A stretch of 64,000 bases of DNA from Pontibacter aydingkolensis (lineage in GTDB: Bacteria; Bacteroidota; Bacteroidia; Cytophagales; Hymenobacteraceae), in contig NZ_JAHYXK010000003.1 of NCBI RefSeq assembly GCF_019443125.1, forward strand, positions 1 to 64,000, written 5' to 3'. Both the position numbers and the translations under genes were made by a program. The stretch's first letter is position 1. Each line of letters begins with the position of its first letter. Below the pieces are notes generated by a model. That model worked only from the letters and a program-made list of their open reading frames with translations. It was not told where the DNA came from and made no database searches. This document shows, piece after piece, positions 1 to 7,970 of this stretch.

Positions 1-1
1 T

Positions 2-112
2 GCCTGGCTATTCAACTTTAGAAGAACATTGGTCAGGCATGAGCACAAGGCTGAAAACTATCTCGCCTTTGTCCTGCTAGCCTGCATGAAAATCATGCTA
101 AGGTATTTTTGA
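2..112 (+). mobile_element. C-terminal end of an IS5-type transposase (partial)
   Basis: The reading frame from base 2 encodes 36 residues and a stop, and runs in from outside the window. The end, with WLFNFRRTLVRHEHKAENY followed by a hydrophobic LAFVLLACMKIMLR stretch, is the typical tail of IS5-family DDE transposases. The stop lies in TTTTGAGATAGCTTC (about 107-121), which is probably the terminal inverted repeat of the element, so the IS ends near 120-125. The other end and the catalytic residues cannot be seen. Identification is by pattern recall. Confidence 0.6.
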
Positions 113-294
113 GATAGCTTCTAGTAAGTTGCCTATATTTTGTATCCCACAAGCCACTTCCAAAGCCGAGACAAGCCTCTCAATCAGACGGAGTTTATAC
201 TTTATCATAGCCCTATGCCTAATGCTCTTAAGGCTTTTTTATAACCTGCTAACTGTCCTGAAAAAAATGTATATTTGATTATCAAACACAGATA

Positions 295-720
295 ATGGAG
301 TACACAGCAAAACACCAGGAATTAAAATCATCTACCGGTAAAGTATACCTTACCATTACCTATGATGAAAAAAACAGGTGCGTGCATAATAATTGGCTTG
401 GATATTTAAGCCTCGAAAACGTTAGGCAAGGCGCAATGGCTGTGCTGCATTTTATAGATACATTTAAAGCACCGCATACTTTAAACGATAACCGAGAATT
501 AGTTGGTCCCTGGGACCAGGCAGTAGACTGGATTGAGCAGGAATGGATGCCACGCGCTGTTGAGGCCGGATTAAAATGTTTTGCTCACGTAGTAGACCAG
601 GACGCTTTTGCTGCTGCAGCTGCCACTGACATGCTTAACAGAGTTAACGGCCAGTTTCAAATGCGTATTTTTAAAGATATATACGATGCAAAACAATGGC
701 TGGGCAGTTGTGAAAAGTAA
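295..720 (+). CDS. SpoIIAA/STAS-like small protein
   Basis: A 141-residue soluble protein with no signal peptide or membrane segment. It shares a pattern with three proteins in the 33-36 kb island: LNDN in the middle, then G-x-WD-x-A-x-x-W, W-x-P and an AG pair, and near the C-terminus F-x-D-x-x-DAK-x-WL. The alternating beta/alpha pattern and length suit the SpoIIAA/STAS fold, whose members often act as partner-switch regulators. No catalytic residue is evident. It sits alone, about 175 bp after the IS end, and starts at ATG 295. The family relationship is visible; the fold and role are inferred. Confidence 0.6.
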   Translation: MEYTAKHQELKSSTGKVYLTITYDEKNRCVHNNWLGYLSLENVRQGAMAVLHFIDTFKAPHTLNDNRELVGPWDQAVDWIEQEWMPRAVEAGLKCFAHVVDQDAFAAAAATDMLNRVNGQFQMRIFKDIYDAKQWLGSCEK

Positions 721-836
721 ACTTACCAGGTCTTTGTTTTAGGTTAAAGCGATAGCCTATACTTCTAATTAAAGTTATCAGGAAACATTTTTTCCTGTTT
801 TAGGCTTTAGAGCTATGTAATACCGTACTAAACCTC

Positions 837-1130
837 ATGAGCAAATCATTTAAAACTCCAGATAAAGTAATTTATGTGTGCACAGGCAGCAAGTGCAAAA
901 AAAAGGGCGGCAAAGAAAACGGTAAAACGCTGCGTAACATGATAAAGGATGCAGGCCTGAAGGGAAGCGTTGAAATAGTCAAAACCGACTGCACTGATCG
1001 CTGCGACTTTGCCCCAGTTATGTGTTTTCAGCCTGAAAATATTTGGATGCACCACGTCACAGATCAGCAGGCAAAGCAGGCTTTTGAAGAGTATATCTTG
1101 AAAAAGACTCCTCCCGCCGAAAAATTCTAG
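837..1130 (+). CDS. thioredoxin-like [2Fe-2S] ferredoxin-domain protein
   Basis: 97 residues. Four cysteines at C15, C20, C52 and C56 (CTGSKC early, DCTDRC later) followed by FAPVM match the thioredoxin-fold [2Fe-2S] ferredoxin family (COG3411), related to the NuoE C-terminal domain. It probably carries a [2Fe-2S] cluster in the cytoplasm; the partner is unknown. The N-terminal KVIYVCTG strand is typical. It is followed at once by a strong hairpin shared with the convergent ferritin gene, so it looks monocistronic. Proximity to ferritin hints at iron handling, but only by context. Confidence 0.75.
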   Translation: MSKSFKTPDKVIYVCTGSKCKKKGGKENGKTLRNMIKDAGLKGSVEIVKTDCTDRCDFAPVMCFQPENIWMHHVTDQQAKQAFEEYILKKTPPAEKF

Positions 1131-1139
1131 CTATAAAAA

Positions 1140-1166
1140 AAGCCTTTGGTGCGAAACCAAAGGCTT
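1140..1166. terminator. bidirectional intrinsic terminator
   Basis: Perfect 11-bp stem AAGCCTTTGGT / ACCAAAGGCTT with loop GCGAA. An A-run precedes it and a T-rich stretch follows, so it can end both the ferredoxin-like gene and the convergent ferritin gene. Confidence 0.85.
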
Positions 1167-1192
1167 TATACTTTTAAGCAATTATAACGTTG

Positions 1193-1729
1193 TTAACCTT
1201 CGTAGGTATCTTCGTACTTGATCTTCGGTACGCGCTTATCAATCTCATAATGCCCGGTTCCTTCTTCGCCTATTATCTCAAACAGTTCCAGGGCACGCCT
1301 TGCTACATACTCTTCCTCAATCTGCTCTTTCAGGAACCACTGCAGAAACGTGAATGTAACATAATCCTTTGCTTTCTGGCACTTATCAGCCATGCGGTTA
1401 AACGACTGCGTTACAGAAATTTCCTGCTGCAGGGCTTGCTCAAATACACTTCTGAAAGACTCGAACTCTACCTGCACACCAGTAATATCCGGCGAAACAG
1501 CGCGGCCTCCCATATCTGACACATACTTAAACAAACGCAGCATATGCTCACGCTCCTCATCCGACTGGTTCTTAAAATAGCCAGCACTGAAATCGAAGCC
1601 GTTGCGGTCGCACCAGCTACTCATAGCCAGGTACATTGCAGAAGCTTCTGCCTCCATTTTGATCTGGTCGTTCAGGGCTTTTTCTATATCCTCGGTAAGT
1701 GATGTTCTTAGTCTGAGTAAATCCTTCAT
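1193..1729 (-). CDS. ftnA: ferritin
   Basis: 178-residue bacterial non-heme ferritin, which oxidises Fe(II) and stores the mineral inside a 24-mer. The diiron ligands line up with E. coli FtnA by spacing: E26, E59, H62, E103 and Q136 (motif DEEREHM around 57-63). The four-helix bundle is full length. The tail VPKIKYEDTYEG is a short extension. The gene is convergent with the [2Fe-2S] protein and shares its terminator. Start is ATG at 1729. Confidence 0.93.
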   Translation of the reverse strand: MKDLLRLRTSLTEDIEKALNDQIKMEAEASAMYLAMSSWCDRNGFDFSAGYFKNQSDEEREHMLRLFKYVSDMGGRAVSPDITGVQVEFESFRSVFEQALQQEISVTQSFNRMADKCQKAKDYVTFTFLQWFLKEQIEEEYVARRALELFEIIGEEGTGHYEIDKRVPKIKYEDTYEG

Positions 1730-1907
1730 TGGGTTAGGGTAGTTTTTAGATTAGATTTGGCAGGCTCTTGTAAAATGGGCCTCCTTATACATACCCAAAA
1801 TACAGAGAATTGTTTTAAATCCGGCTACTGAGTCAAAATATGGAAGTAGTCTAAATAAAAAGGCACAGAGGTTGGGCTGTGCTGAAATAGGAAAGTAAAG
1901 TTTAATT

Positions 1908-2258
1908 TTAAGCCATCTGTGTATACAGGCATTCGTGCAACATACTGTTCAGGTCAAGTGCAAATTTAGCCTGCGCAAGCAATTCTTTAAAGGCATACAG
2001 CTGCGGCAGCGTAAGTACGTAGCATTTGTCGCAACCACAAACTGATATAATCTCAAAATCTGAAGCACGGGATGTACTTCCAGCCATTTCAACCAGATCT
2101 ATACTTTCAACAGCAGTTTTCAAACGCAGAAAAGCATCTACTTTTAAAACTGTAAGCTCTCCGGCAAAATCAATTATAAGCCTGTTACGGCGGTCGCACT
2201 GGTAAACTGCCCCTGCTTCTGAAGTATAAATATCGGTTAATTGAATAGATGTATGCAT
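1908..2258 (-). CDS. small conserved protein, possibly DUF6686-like
   Basis: 116 residues, no signal peptide. It has a CGCDKC cluster (about residues 74-79) and an earlier YQCDRRNRL segment. The layout (a beta strand with YxC, an IDFAG segment, then an F-xx-L helix) recalls a small Bacteroidota family annotated DUF6686, but I assign this only by impression. The cysteine cluster could bind a metal. It lies between ferritin and a cupin gene on the opposite strand, with no clear operon partner. Confidence 0.45.
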   Translation of the reverse strand: MHTSIQLTDIYTSEAGAVYQCDRRNRLIIDFAGELTVLKVDAFLRLKTAVESIDLVEMAGSTSRASDFEIISVCGCDKCYVLTLPQLYAFKELLAQAKFALDLNSMLHECLYTQMA

Positions 2259-2350
2259 CTTGTGTCTTAACTTAGCTGTAGCTGCTTGCTTTTAATATCA
2301 CAAAGCTACATGCTATTTAGAATAAGTCCAAATAAATTTAACTGATATTA

Positions 2351-2734
2351 ATGATCATCCCGATGGAAAGTATAGAAAAGGTAAGTCTGGCAGAGAAATT
2401 CAGCCTGATTCAGGATTACTGGAACCCGCGAATTGCAGGAGAATTAAACGGCCAGCAGGTAAAACTGGCCAAGTTTAAGGGTGCGTTTGAATGGCATCAC
2501 CACGAGCACGAAGATGAATTTTTCCTGGTTATAAGCGGCCAGTTCGAGATGCATCTGCGCGATAAAGTGGTAGTGTTAAATCCTGGAGAGTGTATTGTGA
2601 TACCGCGCGGCGTAGAACACAAACCTGTAGCCCCTGTTGAAGCCGATGTGCTGATGTTTGAACCTGCAAGCACCGTAAACACCGGCAATTTGCAAGACAA
2701 CGAGCGCACCAGAACGGATTTGGAAAGGCTTTAA
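2351..2734 (+). CDS. cupin-domain protein
   Basis: 127 residues with a single small beta-barrel cupin. Motif 1 is WHHHEHEDEFFLVISGQF (histidines 49-53 and the glutamate after them are the metal ligands) and motif 2 is PGECIVIPRGVEHKP. It belongs to the mannose-6-phosphate isomerase-like cupins (COG0662), most of which have no known substrate. The start could be ATG 2351 or the in-frame ATG at 2363 (MESIEK). It stands alone between divergent and convergent neighbours. Confidence 0.85.
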   Translation: MIIPMESIEKVSLAEKFSLIQDYWNPRIAGELNGQQVKLAKFKGAFEWHHHEHEDEFFLVISGQFEMHLRDKVVVLNPGECIVIPRGVEHKPVAPVEADVLMFEPASTVNTGNLQDNERTRTDLERL

Positions 2735-2753
2735 TTGGTGGTTATTAATTGCC

Positions 2754-3788
2754 TCACACCATCTTCGGCACTTTTACGAGTATGGTTTTAAGGTTAAGGC
2801 GAACCAGGTCACCCATACATTTACACTTTAGAAACTCTTTGGAGTTATGATGTTCGGCCAGCTCTTGTTTTAGCTGTTCAATTTTTTCGGGAGTCGAAAT
2901 GGTGTCCTGGCGCATACAGTCTATCAGGTCCTTTAAGCGGTACCGCGCTGATTTAAGTCTACGAAAAATAAGCGTGCGTTCTTCGTTTTGGTACTGCTTT
3001 ACCACATCAGGTTTAAGCAACGTTAGCACCAACTCTACAATCACATTATTGTCTTTAAAAAACTGTGGCAGGTACATGGTTTTCTTGCCTTCGTAAGACT
3101 GCTGGTCGAAGTCGATGGGGCGCACCCGATACTGCTCGTCCTCAAAGTCTGGGGTTACATCTATTACATAGTTATAAGAGCGCATATCGCCTAGCAAACG
3201 GATAAAGCAGCGTTCGTTAAACTTTACAAACTCTTTGGCAATACGCACCTTGTTAGCGCTCTTCCGGTTCAGGTAATCTTTTATAAAAGCATCGCCTGGT
3301 ATACCTGCAATGTGTTCTTCTATCAGAGAGTCGCCGTCAACTAAGTAGTTAATGCGGTTAGGCGACAAGATGTGCTCCAGCTCCAGACCATATACACGAG
3401 AGGCATCGGCCTTTTTAACATAAAAATAATCGTAGTTATCGTTCAGCTGGTTCATGATCTGCACCCTGAACGGGTTGGAGTTGCCAAAGGTGCAGTAATC
3501 TATCCTGGACACATACAAGTGCTCCATCACTGACATATCTCCGTCTGTTTTCAGCAACGCGTAGATCATGGTAAGCCCACGGTTAAGCTCCTGCTGGGCC
3601 TGCTGGTCAAACATCACCGACTCCCACAGCGTGTCGTGCCCCTGCTTATCGTAGTACGGAAATGCATCGGAGTAATGCAGCAGGTCTTCATACTTTACCG
3701 GCAGTTGTGTTTCGCGGTCGTAGTTATGCAGGTACTTGCGCAGCCCTTTCGAGATGGAGTAAAACAGTTTCTTTTTGGAGATGTACAC
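2754..3788 (-). CDS. conserved protein with kinase-like (choline kinase/APH-type) motifs
   Basis: 344 residues, not recognised as a named family. Motifs occur in the order of an aminoglycoside/choline kinase-like fold: YFYVKK (K125/K126, candidate ATP-binding lysine), acidic residues E136/E138, a hinge-like LIEEHIAGIPG (about 156-164), a catalytic-loop-like GDMRSYN (D201 to N206, the D-x4-N spacing of HGDxHxxN) and RPIDFD (about 223-228, like the Mg-binding IDFD). If correct it phosphorylates a small molecule or protein. The loop histidine is absent, so activity is uncertain. The C-terminal 100 residues are charged and helical. Monocistronic. Confidence 0.5.
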   Translation of the reverse strand: MYISKKKLFYSISKGLRKYLHNYDRETQLPVKYEDLLHYSDAFPYYDKQGHDTLWESVMFDQQAQQELNRGLTMIYALLKTDGDMSVMEHLYVSRIDYCTFGNSNPFRVQIMNQLNDNYDYFYVKKADASRVYGLELEHILSPNRINYLVDGDSLIEEHIAGIPGDAFIKDYLNRKSANKVRIAKEFVKFNERCFIRLLGDMRSYNYVIDVTPDFEDEQYRVRPIDFDQQSYEGKKTMYLPQFFKDNNVIVELVLTLLKPDVVKQYQNEERTLIFRRLKSARYRLKDLIDCMRQDTISTPEKIEQLKQELAEHHNSKEFLKCKCMGDLVRLNLKTILVKVPKMV

Positions 3789-3961
3789 TTTCAGGAATTA
3801 TAAATGCTGGATTATTAACTATGAATGGTGGTATGGCAGAAAACTATACTTCTGAACGACTGCTATAGTTTTGCTTATACCTACCAATTTAGGTAATCAA
3901 AGTATAAATCTAAACTTCCCTTAACTCTTAATTTATAATTCAACATTCATAATTCAGCCAA

Positions 3962-4714
3962 CTACGCTTCGAGCAGGTTGTTTTTGCCCAGTACCTGCAG
4001 CACTTCGTTTTTGTAAAAGCGGCCAATCGGGATCTCGGTTTTGCCAATATCTACGGCAGTAGCTGAGAAAGCCTGTATCTTATCCAGGGCTACGATAAAA
4101 GACCGGTGTACGCGCAGGAATTTATCTGTTGGCAGCTTTTCTTCCAGAAAGGAGATTTTTTGGTATGAGATAATTTCTTTACCCTCAGTTTTTACCCGGA
4201 TGTAGTCTTTCAGACTCTCAATGTAAAGTATATCAGCAAGCATGACCTTCACCATTTTCTTGTCAGCTTTTAAGTAAATAAAAGCCTCTTTGTAGTCGGT
4301 TGTAGTGGTAGTGCCGGCCAATGAAGTGGCAGGAGTAGTCGTGCTGGCCGGTTTTGTAGCTTCAAAGGTGCTTACTTTAGAAACGGCCTTCAAAAACCGC
4401 TCAAATGAAATGGGTTTAAGCAGATAATCCACGACGTTTAACTCAAAGCCTTCCAGGGCGTAGTCGCGGTAGGCAGTGGTAAAAATAACTTTAGGAGGGT
4501 TAGATAAGGTTTTCAGAAAATCAATGCCAGTTAGCTTTGGCATCTGGATATCAAGAAAAAGCAGGTCTATATCGTGGGTTTGCAGGCAATTATAAGCCTC
4601 TACGGCGTTATTGCAACGGCATACCAACTCCAGGTTGTCCAGCCGTTCGATAAACGTTTCCAGCACATCCAGCGCCAGCGGCTCATCGTCTACTATCATG
4701 CATTTAATTTTCAT
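3962..4714 (-). CDS. LytTR-family response regulator
   Basis: 250 residues. N-terminal receiver domain (about 3-120) with acidic pocket VDDEP, phospho-acceptor D55 in FLDIQMP, and K100 in LLKPIS. A Thr/Ala-rich linker (about 121-140) leads to a LytTR DNA-binding domain (about 141-243) with ILYIESLKDYIRV and FLRVHRSFIV. It probably regulates transcription under control of the sensor kinase encoded directly upstream, 77 bp away on the same strand. The target genes are not visible. Confidence 0.92.
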   Translation of the reverse strand: MKIKCMIVDDEPLALDVLETFIERLDNLELVCRCNNAVEAYNCLQTHDIDLLFLDIQMPKLTGIDFLKTLSNPPKVIFTTAYRDYALEGFELNVVDYLLKPISFERFLKAVSKVSTFEATKPASTTTPATSLAGTTTTTDYKEAFIYLKADKKMVKVMLADILYIESLKDYIRVKTEGKEIISYQKISFLEEKLPTDKFLRVHRSFIVALDKIQAFSATAVDIGKTEIPIGRFYKNEVLQVLGKNNLLEA

Positions 4715-4791
4715 AGTTTTTATTTTAAGGTTAACCAGGGCTAAGTTGTTACCAATGTTCCGAGATATAATTTTTATACGTAGGTTTATAC

Positions 4792-5895
4792 TTAATCAAG
4801 TATGACCTCCAGCCTTGCAGAATAGCTGTCTGGCTCGTCTTCTATCTCCAGCTCAAATTTGCCATCGTAAAGGAGTTCCAGGCGGCGCTGCAGGTTCTTA
4901 AGACCTATACCGGAAGCCATGTCGCGGGTGCTGCTGCTTGCTTTTACACTGCACTTACAGTTTTCTACCAGCAACACCAGCTCATTGTCTGTTACCTTTA
5001 CATCTATGCGCACCCAGGCGTTTTCGGTTTCGGTGGTAACACCGTGCTTAAAGGCATTCTCTACAAATGGCAGCAACAACATAGGCGCAATTTGCTTGCC
5101 TGCTATACTTCCCGACTCTGTAAACTGCACATCTACCCTTGTTCCGTAACGCATCTGCTCCAGGGCCAGGTAGTTTTTTATGTAAGCCAGTTCTTTCTCA
5201 AGCGGCACCTTGGCGGCGTTGGCATCGTAAAGCATGTAGTCCATCAGGCTGGATAGCTTAAGTACTACCTCCGGGGCATTATCAGACTTTTTTAGAGTAA
5301 GCGAGTACAAACTGTTAAGCGTGTTAAACAAAAAGTGCGGGTGGATCTGGGCTTTAAGCACTTTAAGCTCGGCCTCCAGTTTGTCCTGCGTAAGGTTCTG
5401 GGCGGCTTTCTGATGCCGGTACCAGTTCTTAAGCAGGGCAATTGCCGCTGTTATGGCAACTACATAGTTTATGTTTACTCCGTTTCTAATAAAGCGGTAA
5501 AGCGTAAGATTATCTTTGGTGCAGGTAGTAGGGCAAAAGAGCGGGTGGATCAGAAACGGTAGCAGCACAAACTGCATTATCGATGTAATGACTCCCATCA
5601 TCAGCAAAAGGTATACAACAAACTCTAGGTAGCGCTTCTCCAGCAGGTAACGCGGCATCAGGTAGTACATATTAAAGTATACCAACAGCATTTTAAAAGG
5701 AAGCTCTACCAGCTCCACCATAAAAGCATTGTAGTAGTCGTCTATGTAGCTGCCATAAAGTAATCCAAAAAACAGCACATAGGCTGCCCAGAAAAGCACG
5801 TGCAGCAACAAGCGGTTCTGCGTAATATTACGCACCTCCGGCAAACTCCAGGTTCTCGGCTCTATGGCACTTGCTGTACCCAACTTTATCTCCAT
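4792..5895 (-). CDS. LytS-type sensor histidine kinase
   Basis: 367 residues with four or so membrane segments in the first 155 residues and no large periplasmic sensor. A His_kinase domain follows with the QIHPHFLFNTLNSL box (conserved H187) and a HATPase_c domain with PFVENAFKHG (N box) and GIGLKNLQRRLELLY (G box). It should autophosphorylate and pass phosphate to the LytTR regulator downstream. The short membrane-only input domain is typical of the Bacteroidota YehU/LytS-like kinases, whose signals are unknown. Confidence 0.92.
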   Translation of the reverse strand: MEIKLGTASAIEPRTWSLPEVRNITQNRLLLHVLFWAAYVLFFGLLYGSYIDDYYNAFMVELVELPFKMLLVYFNMYYLMPRYLLEKRYLEFVVYLLLMMGVITSIMQFVLLPFLIHPLFCPTTCTKDNLTLYRFIRNGVNINYVVAITAAIALLKNWYRHQKAAQNLTQDKLEAELKVLKAQIHPHFLFNTLNSLYSLTLKKSDNAPEVVLKLSSLMDYMLYDANAAKVPLEKELAYIKNYLALEQMRYGTRVDVQFTESGSIAGKQIAPMLLLPFVENAFKHGVTTETENAWVRIDVKVTDNELVLLVENCKCSVKASSSTRDMASGIGLKNLQRRLELLYDGKFELEIEDEPDSYSARLEVILD

Positions 5896-6294
5896 ACTAC
5901 AAAGTTATACTTTATACTGCTGTGTGCTAGTGTGCTATACTTTGTTTTAGACAGGTAACTGCAAAAATTAGCCAGGAAACAGCAATTGCAGGTCCAACAG
6001 CTTTTGAGGAATGGTCCTGATACCCGTGCCTGAGTTTAGCAGCAGCAAAAAATCTCACGCGTTACTTTACCAGTTGCAGTATCCTTTAGCTTGGCCATGC
6101 TTCACTTCAATAAAATGCCTTGTCTAACTGCCCAGACGCGGGTTCCTTAAGCTTCAGCACTCTTAATCATTAAATACTACAGGATCGGACTAAACTTTAA
6201 TTCACCTTTACAAGAACAAAAAACACTCTGAACGGGGCTTCGACATTTAAAAATTCTATACTTTTATGCACCATACCACCCTTAACATGGCATT
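5896..6294. other. intergenic region, 399 bp
   Basis: Separates the divergent histidine kinase and ECF sigma genes and must hold both promoters. I see several copies of TATACTT (for example near 5901, 5935 and 6257) but no convincing TTG-N19-TAnnTTTG promoter and no extra gene. Confidence 0.4.
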
Positions 6295-6843
6295 ATGCCT
6301 GACGAGCAGAACAAACTTAAAGCATACGAAAGCCTCTTCCGGAGTAATTATCAAAAGCTGTGCAGCCGGGCCTGCCGCATCACAAATGACATGGCAGCTG
6401 CGGAAGACCTTGTACAGGAGGTATTTGTAAACTACTGGAACAATGCAGAGTATCAGGTAATAGATACGCCTGAAGCTTATCTTTACACTGCAGTAATCAA
6501 TAAAGCACTAAACTATTCCACCAGCCAGAAACGCCGGTTAGAAATAAACGCACAGTACCTGGAGTTGCAGTCTAAAGCAGGCAACAGCATTGAGCAGGAA
6601 ATACTTGATCAGGAGTTCCAGCAAAAGATACAACAATCAATAGAGGCTTTGCCCCCTGTGTGCCAGAAAGTATTTCTATTGAGCCGTTATGAAGAAATGA
6701 CCCATAAAGAAATTGCGAACTTCCTTAACATCTCCCCTAACACCGTTGATAACCATATTAAAAAAGCGCTTGCCATACTGCGGAAAGTACTCCTGAGTAT
6801 GTCTATGGCACTATCTGAAATTTATTTTCACTTTTTTTCCTGA
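6295..6843 (+). CDS. ECF RNA polymerase sigma factor, FecI-like
   Basis: 182-residue sigma-70 factor of the extracytoplasmic-function class. Region 2 contains AAAEDLVQEVFVNYWNN (about 34-50). Region 4 contains LSRYEEMTHKEIANFLNIS with NTVDNHIKKAL, the HTH that binds the -35 element. The gene is followed by a FecR-type anti-sigma factor, a TonB receptor and a lipoprotein, the usual Bacteroidota cell-surface signalling unit. It should direct transcription of the receptor genes when ligand is sensed. Start is ATG 6295. Confidence 0.93.
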   Translation: MPDEQNKLKAYESLFRSNYQKLCSRACRITNDMAAAEDLVQEVFVNYWNNAEYQVIDTPEAYLYTAVINKALNYSTSQKRRLEINAQYLELQSKAGNSIEQEILDQEFQQKIQQSIEALPPVCQKVFLLSRYEEMTHKEIANFLNISPNTVDNHIKKALAILRKVLLSMSMALSEIYFHFFS

Positions 6844-6962
6844 GAGACTAGCGGTAAAGCAACTCTCACCTGTCATCTATATGAATAACACGAACTATAA
6901 GGTGCCCCTGGCGAAAGCCTCCAAGCTAGAAACAAACTTTAATACACCAAGCGCTACCAGAT

Positions 6963-7946
6963 ATGGAGGGTAAATATTGGGACATTGTAACTAAACAATT
7001 AGCCGGCAAGGCCAGTGCGTCAGAGCTACAGGAACTCCAGGATTGGTTAGCAGAGTCGCCGGAACATGAGGCTGAATACCAGGCGCAAAAACGCCTCTGG
7101 CAGTTAACACCTCCTTCAGACGTAGATGACACAGACGTAGAAGCAGCCTGGAAAAAAGTAAAAAGCCAGCTGGTAGATAAGCAACCTGCTAAAGTAATCC
7201 CGATGTACCACAATGTCTGGCGTGTGGCTGCTTCTGTTATTTTGTTGATTGGTATATTTTGGCTGGCCAAGTACTTTCTCTTCCCACACTTTGGTATGGA
7301 GGTAGTGGAATCAGGTAACAGGCGAATAGCAGTTGTATTACCAGATAATAGCCAGGTATGGCTAAACACAGGCAGTAAGCTCATTTATGATAAAGATTTT
7401 GATGGGAATGAACGGAAAGTGCAGTTAGAGGGTGAAGCATTCTTTGATGTAAAACGTGATGTGGAGCGGCCTTTTATTATTCATTCAAATGAAGCACGGA
7501 CTAAGGTATTAGGCACCTCCTTTAACTTGCGGGCCTATCCGGATGAACCGCTGGTTGAATTAGCTGTGGCAACAGGAAAAGTTGCTTTTAGTTCGAGGAA
7601 GCAAAGAAACGAAGTTATTGTAACACCAGGCTTTGCGGCACAACTCAATACTCTGAGCAACGAGTTAAGAAAAGAAGCGATTGCGGGAGAAAATGTATGG
7701 GCCTGGAAAACAGAGAAACTACAATTCCAAAATGAAGAACTAAGAAATATACTGCCCATCCTGGAGCGATATTATGACACAGAAATAGAGTTAAAGAACG
7801 GTACGTTAGGCACCTGTCGCTTTACAGGTACTTTTCAGCAAGCTGAACTGGAGGAGGTTTTACAAGTGCTGGCAGCAACCATGCAGTTAAAATACATTGA
7901 GCAGGATAAGCAGGGTTATTCCCTGACCGGACAGGGCTGCAAATAA
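6963..7946 (+). CDS. FecR-family anti-sigma factor with DUF4974
   Basis: 327 residues. The cytoplasmic N-terminus (about 1-80) should bind the sigma factor. One membrane segment (about 86-107, VWRVAASVILLIGIFWLAKYF) crosses the inner membrane. The periplasmic FecR domain contains VVLPDNSQVWLNTGSKLIYD and GEAFFDVKRD, and the C-terminal DUF4974 (about 250-320) has LEEVLQVLAATMQLKY. It senses the STN domain of the adjacent TonB receptor and releases the sigma factor. Spacing to the sigma gene is 119 bp. Confidence 0.93.
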   Translation: MEGKYWDIVTKQLAGKASASELQELQDWLAESPEHEAEYQAQKRLWQLTPPSDVDDTDVEAAWKKVKSQLVDKQPAKVIPMYHNVWRVAASVILLIGIFWLAKYFLFPHFGMEVVESGNRRIAVVLPDNSQVWLNTGSKLIYDKDFDGNERKVQLEGEAFFDVKRDVERPFIIHSNEARTKVLGTSFNLRAYPDEPLVELAVATGKVAFSSRKQRNEVIVTPGFAAQLNTLSNELRKEAIAGENVWAWKTEKLQFQNEELRNILPILERYYDTEIELKNGTLGTCRFTGTFQQAELEEVLQVLAATMQLKYIEQDKQGYSLTGQGCK

Positions 7947-7970
7947 CAAACTTAACAGATTTATTAGCCG

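Noticed and set aside
1190-1519. A frame opposite the ferritin gene
   Set aside because: Shadow; ferritin has all diiron ligands on the other strand.
5896-6294. TATACTT copies as promoter -7 boxes
   Set aside because: They differ from TAnnTTTG, occur inside genes as often as between them and lack a TTG at 19 nt.
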